Positions 1-6,021 of a stretch of 13,581 nt of DNA are shown piece after piece. The notes beneath the pieces are model-generated. The model saw nothing but the letters and a program-made list of their open reading frames with translations, did not search any database and was not told the origin of the DNA. The position numbers and the translations under genes were made by a program. Source of the stretch: an uncultured Clostridia bacterium (GTDB lineage Bacteria; Bacillota; Clostridia; TANB77; CAG-508); assembly GCA_947595555.1 (NCBI GenBank), contig CANQES010000032.1, positions 1 to 13,581 of the forward strand. The letters are read 5' to 3'. Every line of letters begins with the position of its first letter. Within the stretch, counting starts at the first letter, position 1.

Positions 1-212
1 AATTCTGCTGTATGTGATATTTTATTTTTAGTTGCTTTTAAAGTATATGGATTGTCATTCAATTCTTTTAATTCTTTGCTGTTTTCATTGCCTTTTAATA
101 GTTTTTCTATTTCTATGTCTTTTATTTCTTCTTTTATTTTTTTGTTTGCTTGTTTTATGATATTGTCTATTTTTTTAACATTATTCTTAAATATATCCTT
201 TGAGTATTCAAA
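1..212 (-). pseudogene. Lys/Glu-rich open frame, cut by left edge, no start codon
   Basis: On the minus strand a frame stays open from 212 to the window edge for 70 codons and reads as a charged, helix-prone peptide (for example KKIDNIIKQANKKIKEEIKD, later NDNPYTLKATKNKISHTAE). An in-frame TAA lies directly upstream at 213-215, and no ATG, GTG or TTG appears near the beginning of the frame, so as it stands it has no good start. Just upstream, in another frame, a short ORF starts at about 274 (MMEELQKKINRK, then stop) and crosses a run of nine A. Its composition is similar, which suggests one gene broken by frameshifts, but a single indel does not rejoin the two parts because further stops intervene. 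I do not recognise the family. Its position after a DGR-type target invites comparison with Avd accessory proteins, but I see no Avd signature. Codon use is A-rich like the rest of the window. Confidence 0.35.
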
Positions 213-343
213 TTAAACATATATAACAATTATTGTTATTTTCTGTTAATTTTTTTTTGTAATTCTTCCATCATTATACTAAAACTTAAATTTATCACTC
301 CTTAATTTTTTTATTTTCACGTTTTTTGTGCCTTGAAAAGAAC

Positions 344-365
344 AAAAAACGCCTCGTCTGAGGCG
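344..365 (-). terminator. Intrinsic terminator after the pilin-like gene
   Basis: Read on the minus strand, CGCCTC-AGAC-GAGGCG forms a 6-bp all-GC-rich stem at 350-365 and is followed by TTTTTT (344-349). It is the only good terminator between the pilin-like gene and the left-edge frame, so the 455-residue gene probably has a 3' untranslated region of about 190 bases. Confidence 0.8.
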
Positions 366-536
366 CCCAGTCTGAAAGATTCTCTTGTCGTGCTTGAAGT
401 ATGTTACCATACCTCACCGCAACTGAAAATTTTTCTTTGCTTAAACGCTTAAAACCGTTTAAGCTATTCTCTTTTCTAATTTTTCAATTTTAAAACTACT
501 TCTGCAAAATATTTAAATTCTGTTCACAGAGTCCAG
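344..536 (-). other. Structured 3' region downstream of the variable gene
   Basis: Between the stop codon of the pilin-like gene and the terminator lie about 190 bases with no plausible gene but several inverted repeats. These are a short palindrome TCTGTTCACAGA at 519-530, only 7 bases past the stop codon; a 9-bp stem GCTTAAACG/CGTTTAAGC at 439-464; an 8-bp stem at 396-415 (one G-U pair) closed on the minus strand by GTAA, which is a GNRA-type tetraloop; and the GC-rich terminator stem at 350-365. The stretch 350-420 is visibly GC-richer than the surrounding intergenic DNA. It may be a stable mRNA tail, a small RNA, or DNA structure used for DGR target recognition. I do not match it to a known RNA family. 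Confidence 0.45.
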
Positions 537-1904
537 CTACACAATTAAAAGTGGGCGGAACGAAAGGGCATCGCTGGCACTAGTCAAAAGGTTGCTGCCG
601 CGAGTGCTCGTGTAAAAAAGTTTACTAAGATAGGCGCCTCCCCTACTGACACACGGATAGCTGGAGTCGTCAGAGGTTTCCGTCGACCATTCATAACAAT
701 TACTAGCCATATCCCAGATATTGCATATTACATCTTGTTTCGTAGTATCAGTTAATTTATTTGTTCCTGTATCTGCTACGCTGCCTGTATTTAAGCTATT
801 TTGTTGTGAATACACTTTTTTGGTCTCTAAACTTCTATCATCAAATGCTTGCAAAAATACTATTGCCGTATCCCATGCATAACTATTCATTAAATCACTT
901 TCAAATGTATCTGACTCATACATACTTCTACATAACTCTGATGCTTTATTTTGTGTTATATAATTAAATACTTGTTCATTTGGCTTTTCAACCAATTTTC
1001 CTTCTTTATATCCTGTCCAATTTTTATCACTAGCACTATTACTTGTTTTCTTCTCCGTATATCCTTCTACTCTTGCTTCATATCTTCCTATATAATATCC
1101 TCCTGCCTCTTCTACTTTCGTTTTTCCATTTACTTTTTCTGTAAATGCTTTATATACTTCTAGTTTAGCTATTTTGTTTCCATAATTCAAAGGTTCTCCG
1201 GCTTCTGGATTTTCTTCTTTGTTTTTTCCTGAATATTGGCTTTCTTTTCCTGTATCACTAGCAAAATTATATCTACCTATATTTATTTTCTTAGCTTTTT
1301 CTTCTGTTTTTTCTTTATCTGTATAAACTGTTCCTACTGGTATCCATACAAATTGACTTCCTTTTGTATTTGTATATGTCGCATCTTCTATTACTACTCC
1401 TTTTGTTACATCTTCTCCTTCTACAACTTTAAATCCCTCTGGTACTACTACTTTGTTTCCAAATGCATCTTCTATTTCTCTATTTTCACTTGCTTGATAT
1501 ACATGCTCAGTTGCTATTGCATCTTTTACGGTTGTTGGTGTTCCTGCTGGTGGTTCTTCCTTTCCAAAATCTATTGTTCTATCTCCAATTGTTATTTTTC
1601 CTGTTTCATCTATTGTCGCTCTTTCTTCTGCTGTTATTAAGCTTCTTTCTTCTAAGCTATCTAATAATCCTTCTAATGTTTGCGCTGTTACTTGTGCTGT
1701 TTGGCTATCCATTTTTTTATTCGTTTTCCATAAGTTGCATTCTTCTTCTACTGTTGCTCCTCTGTTTTCTACTCTTGCTTTTTCTGCTTGGTTTAGTATT
1801 CCATTGTTTCCAAGTAATGTTGCTATACTTACTCCTGCTAAAATTAATAATACTATTATAGTAATTACGAGTGCTATTAATGTTATTCCTTTGCTTTTTC
1901 CCAT
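537..1904 (-). CDS. Prepilin-like surface protein with C-terminal FGE/lectin-like domain; probable DGR target
   Basis: This is a 455-residue protein in three parts. Residues 1-30 resemble a type IV prepilin leader and hydrophobic helix (MGKSKG then ITLIALVITIIVLLILAG). The usual Glu at position 5 of the mature protein is Ala here. Residues about 35-150 are a charged stalk. Residues about 155-455 resemble the formylglycine-generating-enzyme/sulfatase-modifying fold: FVWIPVG at 185-191, GGYYIGRYEA at 268-277, NIWDMASNCYEW at 395-406, RGGAY at 421-425 and SFRPLL at 448-453. The enzyme's activity is not implied; in DGR targets this fold serves as a ligand-binding scaffold. The last 45 or so codons differ in base and codon use from the rest. 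The protein probably sits on the cell surface or in a pilus-like fibre. The start is ATG at 1902-1904 with GTGGGGA upstream. It appears monocistronic, with promoter at 1969-1998 and terminator at 344-365. Confidence 0.8.
   Translation of the reverse strand: MGKSKGITLIALVITIIVLLILAGVSIATLLGNNGILNQAEKARVENRGATVEEECNLWKTNKKMDSQTAQVTAQTLEGLLDSLEERSLITAEERATIDETGKITIGDRTIDFGKEEPPAGTPTTVKDAIATEHVYQASENREIEDAFGNKVVVPEGFKVVEGEDVTKGVVIEDATYTNTKGSQFVWIPVGTVYTDKEKTEEKAKKINIGRYNFASDTGKESQYSGKNKEENPEAGEPLNYGNKIAKLEVYKAFTEKVNGKTKVEEAGGYYIGRYEARVEGYTEKKTSNSASDKNWTGYKEGKLVEKPNEQVFNYITQNKASELCRSMYESDTFESDLMNSYAWDTAIVFLQAFDDRSLETKKVYSQQNSLNTGSVADTGTNKLTDTTKQDVICNIWDMASNCYEWSTETSDDSSYPCVSRGGAYLSKLFYTSTRGSNLLTSASDALSFRPLLIV
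540..695 (-). other. Probable DGR variable region (VR) at the 3' end of the pilin-like gene
   Basis: The final codons (residues about 407-455) are GC-richer than the remaining gene and full of NNC/NNT codons. By hand I count 35 of the last 45 sense codons ending in C or T, including GAC, AGC, GCC, GGC, CTT and CGC, which are scarce in the upstream part. That is what results when AAC/AAT codons of a template repeat are rewritten at adenines. The encoded frame (CVSRGGAYLSKLF ... SFRPLLIV) matches the layout of CLec/FGE-fold DGR targets, in which variable residues lie between the conserved RGG and FRP. The unvaried end (about 537-570) would hold the homing initiation site. No template repeat or reverse transcriptase is present in the window, so this is an inference from one copy. 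Confidence 0.65.
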
Positions 1905-1968
1905 TTTTCATTCCCCACTTTCTTTTGTTTTTAATTTTATGTAATGTTTATTATATATATTTACTATA

Positions 1969-1998
1969 TTTATACCACATTCACTTTGACTTTTGCAA
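1969..1998 (-). promoter_or_regulatory. Sigma-A-like promoter for the pilin-like gene
   Basis: On the minus strand TTGCAA (1993-1998) and TATAAA (1969-1974) are spaced by 18 bases, and TGG precedes the -10 box (extended -10 type). Transcription would begin near 1962, leaving a leader of about 58 A/T-rich bases before the ATG at 1904. Confidence 0.5.
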
Positions 1999-2049
1999 GC
2001 TTTTTTTATTTTGTAATATAATTGTAATATTAATAATTAACTATTAACC

Positions 2050-2080
2050 GAAAAAAGCTGAAATTAGTTAAATGTCAGCT
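2050..2080 (-). terminator. Intrinsic terminator after the spl-like gene
   Basis: Minus-strand AGCTGA/TCAGCT pairs across 2056-2080 with a 13-base loop region that can add ATT/AAT pairs, followed by a run of T (2051-2055). It lies about 30 bases past the stop codon of the lyase gene at 2111 and separates it from the pilin-like gene. Confidence 0.65.
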
Positions 2081-2110
2081 CTATTAATATAAACATAATT
2101 TATCTTGTAC

Positions 2111-3109
2111 TTAAACTATATACTCAATTTTATTATTCGGAAAATATTTTTCCATTTGCTCCCTTAAAAAAATCTCTGCCTCACTTCTAACTTGATTTTT
2201 GTACCAGTATTTACCTCTACCGCGTCCTGTCATTTTTTCTTTATCATATAAAGAAATAGCATTGGGGAAAGCTTCCTCATTTATTTTAGTATGAATATAA
2301 CTATAAGTCATAAAAATAATTTCAAAAAAAGCATCTTTTTTCACTTTTTCTGATAATTCTTGATTCAAACGTTGTATCAATTCGCTATATAATTTTTTCC
2401 AATTATCCACTAAAATTACTGGTGCAATCAAAATTCCAATTGTATAGCCCGCTTCTTTTAATTTATTAATAGCTTCTATTCTTCCTTTTAATCTAGAAGT
2501 TCCAAATTCAACTTTATTAATAATGTCTTCTGGATTAACGCTCATTCTAATTGTAATCTTCCCCTTATGGTCAAGTGGCAAAATAGGATCAACCATATCA
2601 AATTTACTTGGAAAAGTTAATCTTCCTTGTTTTGAATTTTTAAAATTTTCAATAGTCCATACTAAATTATTTGTAATTGTATTTTCTAAAATCAAATCAC
2701 TATTACTTCCTATCTCAAAAGTCAATTCTTTATCCGCCTTTTCTGCTGTCTTAATAATTTTTTCTAACATTTGCTCTCTATTTACAAACAAACGTAAATA
2801 TGCACATTTATTATAATTGCAAACCAAATAACAATACATACAAGCAGCTGTACACCCAGAAGATGTATATGGAACTAAATAATCCGAAGTTTTATGATTC
2901 TCCACAAACTTATGTGTTTTTCTAGTTCCTATAATTAAATTTCTTTTCATATCAGCAAATTCTTTATTAGACTTTTTTCTCATTTCCTCTATATTATTAT
3001 GGTTTTCAATTTCTATTTTAGGAATATCCTCATATTTATCCATTAGCTCTTTTCCTAATGGATAATTTACTATGTCTTTTTCAAAATAAATAGCTTTCGG
3101 TCTAAACAT
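2111..3109 (-). CDS. splB: Spore photoproduct lyase family radical SAM protein
   Basis: This 332-residue protein has about the length of B. subtilis SplB (342 as I recall) and aligns by eye along its full length. SplB uses S-adenosylmethionine and a [4Fe-4S] cluster to reverse the UV-induced thymine dimer in spore DNA during germination. The radical SAM motif CTAACMYC gives Cys86, Cys90 and Cys93. Other family blocks are YLRLFVNRE at 104-112, GRLTFPSKFDMVD at about 163, EFGTSRLKGRIEA at about 204, GYTIGILIAPV at about 221, and a C-terminal ending YFPNNKIEYIV. One position stands out: where B. subtilis has the H-atom donor Cys141 in FEASCTSD, this protein reads FEIGSNSD, so Ser135 replaces Cys. 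Extra cysteines at 97 and 102, just after the cluster motif, could substitute. The start is ATG with AGGAGG 7-9 bases upstream. Spore DNA repair is the likely role; another SPL-family substrate is possible. Confidence 0.87.
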   Translation of the reverse strand: MFRPKAIYFEKDIVNYPLGKELMDKYEDIPKIEIENHNNIEEMRKKSNKEFADMKRNLIIGTRKTHKFVENHKTSDYLVPYTSSGCTAACMYCYLVCNYNKCAYLRLFVNREQMLEKIIKTAEKADKELTFEIGSNSDLILENTITNNLVWTIENFKNSKQGRLTFPSKFDMVDPILPLDHKGKITIRMSVNPEDIINKVEFGTSRLKGRIEAINKLKEAGYTIGILIAPVILVDNWKKLYSELIQRLNQELSEKVKKDAFFEIIFMTYSYIHTKINEEAFPNAISLYDKEKMTGRGRGKYWYKNQVRSEAEIFLREQMEKYFPNNKIEYIV

Positions 3110-3128
3110 ATCATCCTCCTATTAGAGT

Positions 3129-3157
3129 TATTCTAACCAAAAACTATTTTTATATTC
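3129..3157 (-). promoter_or_regulatory. Possible sporulation sigma (sigma-G/F-like) promoter for spl
   Basis: On the minus strand GAATA (3153-3157) and TAGAATA (3129-3135) are 17 bases apart. This fits the sigma-G -35 pattern GHATR fully and 5 of 7 positions of the -10 pattern CATWHTA. In B. subtilis splB is transcribed by sigma-G, so the match makes sense biologically. The predicted start, near 3122, leaves only a very short leader before AGGAGG at 3114-3120. Confidence 0.35.
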
Positions 3158-3168
3158 CAAAGAATTTT

Positions 3169-3235
3169 AGAAAGGATTTGAGAAAGGATTTGGGGACGGC
3201 CCCATAATCCTTCCCCCAACTCTCTCTTAAATCTT
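3169..3235 (+). repeat. Left inverted repeat (REP-like) flanking the ATPase gene
   Basis: This arm starts with a 12-bp tandem duplication (AGAAAGGATTTG at 3169-3180 and 3181-3192). It continues into a hairpin at 3186-3210 with a GGGG-ACGG-CCCC centre and GGATT/AATCC outer stem, then ends in TCTCTTAAATCTT (3223-3235). Bases 3185-3211 are the exact reverse complement of 4571-4597, and 3223-3235 of 4548-4560. It lies between the ATPase stop and the spl promoter. Confidence 0.8.
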
Positions 3236-3249
3236 TCCATACATATTAA

Positions 3250-4452
3250 TTATTTTTCTAATAACCAATCAATTATATTTTTATGAATAATTCCATCTCT
3301 TGAAAAATCAGCTTTATCTAATGAAAGAATATATTTAGGGTAGTTATCTTCTACTTCTTTTAAAGCTCCAAATTCTCTATTTTGAACTTTATCACTTTCT
3401 AATAAATAAGTTACTTGAAAATATAATTTTTCTTGTGTTTTCGTTGCAATAAAGTCAATTTCTCCATCTTTTGTTTTTCCTATATACACATCATATCCTC
3501 TCTCTAATAACTCATTATATACAACATTTTCAATTGCAAAACTCTTATTTATTTCAAAATTATTATTTTTTATTTGGGCTATTCCCAAATCTGTCATATA
3601 ATATTTATTCAATGTTTTTAAAACTGCTTTTCCATGAATATCATATCTATATATTTTCTTTATCATTAAAGCTTTGCATAATGCATCTAAATACATGTAT
3701 AATGTTTCTGTTGATACAGATTTTCCCTCTTTCTTTAAAGATGTCATAACATTTTCAGCAGAAAATTGGCGTCCTGTAGTATCTACAATATATTGTAATA
3801 ATAAATCAAATAAGACTGTGTCTTTTAGTCCTAATCTTTCTACTACATCCCTCAATATAATAGAATCAAATACACTATGTAAATAATCCTTTATATTACT
3901 TTCATCAGTAAATTGAGTTCTATTAGGAAGTCCTCCCCATTTGACAAAATCCCAAAAAGTTTCTTCTGATTTAGCTTGCTTTTTAGTAAGTTCGATAAAT
4001 TCCTTGTAGCTTAATGGATAAATATTAAATAATACATATCTTCCAGATAGAACTGTTGATAATTCATTTGATAATAGTTTACTATTAGAGCCTGTAATAA
4101 ATATACTTATATTGTCTATAGATGCTCTTAATGAATTTACTACATCTTCAAATTTTTCTACTTTCTGAATTTCATCTAAAAATACATAATACTTATCATT
4201 ATCTACTATTTTTTCTTTTATATATGCATTTAATTTTTTATAATCTTGTAATTCCTCAAATTCTATAAATTCAAAATTTATATATATAATATGGTTTTCA
4301 TCAATTTTTTTTTCTTTTAGTTCATCCATTATTTGTTTCAATATTACAGATTTTCCACATCTTCTTATTCCAACTAATATTTTTACAAGATCACTATCGT
4401 AAAAACCTCTTATTCTTGATAAATACATCTCTCTTTTTAACATTTTCATCAC
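3250..4452 (-). CDS. AAA ATPase with DUF4143-type C-terminal domain
   Basis: The protein of up to 400 residues belongs to the AAA_14/DUF4143 ATPase group, which occurs in several copies in many bacterial and archaeal genomes and whose cellular role is poorly known. Seen directly: Walker A GIRRCGKS at 28-35, Walker B YYVFLDE at 88-94 (Asp93, Glu94), a sensor-like FITGSNSKLLS at 118-128 and LSGRYVLFNIYPLSYKEF at 135-152. The C-terminal part has a PD-(D/E)XK nuclease-like pattern: Glu308 in AIENVVYNEL, Asp333 in GEIDF, and FQV at 345-347. The longest frame starts with GTG at 4452. ATG at 4443 fits better, because AGGTG lies 6 bases before it, whereas the GTG would sit almost at the transcript start. 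It has its own promoter and lies between inverted repeats, so it is probably a mobile cassette that is not part of the folA-thyA pathway. Confidence 0.85.
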   Translation of the reverse strand: MMKMLKREMYLSRIRGFYDSDLVKILVGIRRCGKSVILKQIMDELKEKKIDENHIIYINFEFIEFEELQDYKKLNAYIKEKIVDNDKYYVFLDEIQKVEKFEDVVNSLRASIDNISIFITGSNSKLLSNELSTVLSGRYVLFNIYPLSYKEFIELTKKQAKSEETFWDFVKWGGLPNRTQFTDESNIKDYLHSVFDSIILRDVVERLGLKDTVLFDLLLQYIVDTTGRQFSAENVMTSLKKEGKSVSTETLYMYLDALCKALMIKKIYRYDIHGKAVLKTLNKYYMTDLGIAQIKNNNFEINKSFAIENVVYNELLERGYDVYIGKTKDGEIDFIATKTQEKLYFQVTYLLESDKVQNREFGALKEVEDNYPKYILSLDKADFSRDGIIHKNIIDWLLEK

Positions 4453-4460
4453 CTATATTA

Positions 4461-4489
4461 ATTATAATTCAACACATTATATTTGTCAA
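4461..4489 (-). promoter_or_regulatory. Consensus sigma-A promoter of the ATPase gene
   Basis: On the minus strand TTGACA (4484-4489) and TATAAT (4461-4466) match the consensus exactly and are spaced by 17 bases. The start would fall near 4454, giving an extremely short leader with AGGTG as the only ribosome-binding candidate. This is the strongest promoter in the window. Confidence 0.8.
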
Positions 4490-4518
4490 GTTATTTCTCT
4501 TATGCGAAATAACTTGAC
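4485..4518. promoter_or_regulatory. 13-bp inverted repeat overlapping the ATPase -35 box
   Basis: GTCAAGTTATTTC (4485-4497) and its exact reverse complement (4506-4518) surround an 8-base spacer. The left arm, on the minus strand, contains most of the -35 TTGACA, so a dimeric repressor bound here would block the promoter. The + strand hairpin is followed by a T run and could instead stop + strand transcripts. Which role applies cannot be settled from sequence. Confidence 0.55.
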
Positions 4519-4547
4519 TTTTTTATATTTTTTTTCGCTTCGTCAGT

Positions 4548-4612
4548 AAGATTTAAGAGAAATTTGAAAGAGGATTATGGGGCCGTCCCCAAATCCTCTT
4601 TCAAATTTTTTC
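4548..4612 (-). repeat. Right inverted repeat (REP-like), overlapping the folA stop codon
   Basis: This is the mirror copy of the 3169-3235 repeat, with a 27-bp exact core at 4571-4597 and a 13-bp exact inner end at 4548-4560. The copy is itself a nearly perfect palindrome: AATTTGAAAGAGGATT (4561-4576) pairs with 4592-4607 over 16 bp, then T-A and GGGG/CCCC pair around a CCGT loop, with one bulged A. The folA stop codon (4601-4603) lies inside the outer arm, so folA mRNA would end in a long hairpin. It lacks the U run of a terminator. Confidence 0.8.
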
Positions 4613-5089
4613 ATAAATTACATAATCATAATCTAAGTCATTTTCTTCATTTCTTATTCCTTTTTCTCTACTAACTTCTTTCCATACTTCTGTATTTATT
4701 TTTGGAAAAAATGCATCTCCTTCAAATTCCTCATTAATGTCTGTCACATACATTTTTGTAACATATGGCATTAATAAGTTATATATCATACTACCACCTA
4801 TTACAAAATTTTCTTCCTCATTCTCAATATATTCTTGAATTTCTAACATAGAATGTACTACTTGCACATTTTCATCTTTTATTTTGAAATCGGGATTCTG
4901 GGTAAATACTATGTGTTTTCTATTTGGTAGTACTCTTCCTAATGATTCAAATGTTTTTCTTCCCATAATGATAGTATGACCAGTTGTTAATTGTTTAAAT
5001 CTTTTCAAGTCTTCTGGTAAGTTCCATATTAGTTTATTTTCTTTTCCTATAATATTATTTTTCGCCTTTGCTACTATTATACTTAACAT
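4601..5089 (-). CDS. folA: Dihydrofolate reductase
   Basis: At 162 residues it has the normal length of bacterial DHFR, which reduces dihydrofolate to tetrahydrofolate with NADPH in the cytosol. Recognisable blocks are the N-terminal strand with NNIIGKENKLIWNLPEDL, which places the catalytic acid at Asp27; the NADPH-binding GRKTFESLGR at 43-52; the strand HIVFTQNP at 59-66; VIGGSMIYNLLMPYV at 96-110; and YVTDINEEFEGDAFFP at 114-129. It starts 10 bases after the thyA stop with a GGAG-type site in between, and is almost certainly co-transcribed with thyA. This makes sense because ThyA oxidises methylene-THF to DHF. The stop codon and the bases after it belong to the REP-like repeat, so the original 3' end may have been altered by its arrival. 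Confidence 0.95.
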   Translation of the reverse strand: MLSIIVAKAKNNIIGKENKLIWNLPEDLKRFKQLTTGHTIIMGRKTFESLGRVLPNRKHIVFTQNPDFKIKDENVQVVHSMLEIQEYIENEEENFVIGGSMIYNLLMPYVTKMYVTDINEEFEGDAFFPKINTEVWKEVSREKGIRNEENDLDYDYVIYEKI

Positions 5090-5099
5090 TTCATTTCTC

Positions 5100-5957
5100 C
5101 TATTCTGCTACTGGAATTTTTCCTAATTTTATTTCTTTGTTATAATCATATCCTTCTATGTCAAAATCTTCTACTTTAAAATCATAGAAATTCTTTGTTG
5201 GATTTTTTATGATTAATTTTGGATGTACATCCATGCTTTCAGCTTCAATTAATTTTTCTACTAATGGTATATGCCTATCATAAATGTGGCAATCTCCTAT
5301 ATTATGTGTTAATGTTCCTACTTCTAAGCCTGCTACTTGTGCAAACATGCACTGCAAAGCTGCATATTGCATTACATTCCATCCATTTGCAGCTAACATA
5401 TCTTGTGAACGTTGATTTAAAATCAAATGCAATTTTCCTTGCTTTACTAGCCATTGTGTTCCATAAACACATGGTTCTAATGACATATCTTTTAATTCTG
5501 CATGATTAAAAATATTTGTCATAATTCGTCTACTAGATTGATCATTTTGTAATAAGTATAAGACAAAATCTACTTGATCCATTTCTTGTAATCCTTGCTT
5601 TGTTTTAAAAGTATATTTTTTCCCCATTTGATAACCATATGCTTTGCCAATAGTTCCTTCACTATCAGCCCATTGATCCCATATGTGAGAGTTTAAATCT
5701 TCAATTCGATTTGATTTTTTTTGCCATATCCACAAAATTTCATCAATTGCTCTTTTTACAGTATTAGTATTGTTTCGTAATGTAATCATTGGAAATTCTT
5801 TTCCTACATCATATTTGTTTGATACTCCTACAATAGATATGTAATTGGCTTCTGTTCCATCTTCCCATCTGGTACGTACATTAGTGCCTTCAGAAGAATA
5901 TCCATTTTTTATTATGTCTTTACATGTTTCTATAAAATGTATATCTGCTTGTGTCAT
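5100..5957 (-). CDS. thyA: Thymidylate synthase (ThyA)
   Basis: This 285-residue enzyme transfers and reduces the one-carbon unit of methylene-tetrahydrofolate to convert dUMP to dTMP. The nucleophile is Cys163 in LEPCVYGTQW. The phosphate and nucleotide contacts follow as NQRSQD at 181-186, Asn194, and HNIGDCHIYDRH at 218-229. Other conserved parts are ELLWIWQ-like EILWIWQKKSN at 73-83, HIWDQWADSEGTIGKAYGYQ at 91-110, and SSRRIMTNIFN at 141-151. The CVY-TQW-VKQGKLHL block resembles B. subtilis ThyA more than the E. coli type. The usual GxPFN loop reads AANGWN (189-194), which I believe is seen in related Firmicute enzymes. The start is ATG at 5955-5957 with AGGGGGAA upstream; a second ATG 5 bases earlier is out of frame. 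No clear terminator separates it from the PflX-like gene upstream. Confidence 0.95.
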   Translation of the reverse strand: MTQADIHFIETCKDIIKNGYSSEGTNVRTRWEDGTEANYISIVGVSNKYDVGKEFPMITLRNNTNTVKRAIDEILWIWQKKSNRIEDLNSHIWDQWADSEGTIGKAYGYQMGKKYTFKTKQGLQEMDQVDFVLYLLQNDQSSRRIMTNIFNHAELKDMSLEPCVYGTQWLVKQGKLHLILNQRSQDMLAANGWNVMQYAALQCMFAQVAGLEVGTLTHNIGDCHIYDRHIPLVEKLIEAESMDVHPKLIIKNPTKNFYDFKVEDFDIEGYDYNKEIKLGKIPVAE

Positions 5958-6021
5958 TTCATTTCCCCCTTTTGTTTTTTTTCAAAGTATATCACATCAT
6001 TACTTAAAATTCTACTTTTTT

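Noticed and set aside
350..420. Template repeat of a DGR downstream of the variable gene
   Set aside because: Apart from a shared GGCGCCT there is no extended similarity to 540-695, so it is not a template copy.
1236..1861. + strand Cys/Phe/Tyr/Leu-rich ORFs inside the pilin-like gene
   Set aside because: Composition is that of the reverse of A-rich coding DNA; no start signals, and the minus-strand frame is well supported by motifs.
3169..3192. Short CRISPR-like repeat
   Set aside because: Two adjacent 12-bp copies without spacers; it is the outer end of the REP-like repeat.
4485..4524. Hairpin plus T run as a + strand terminator
   Set aside because: No + strand gene lies upstream that needs ending, while the arm coincides with the ATPase -35 box; an operator is the better reading, though not proven.
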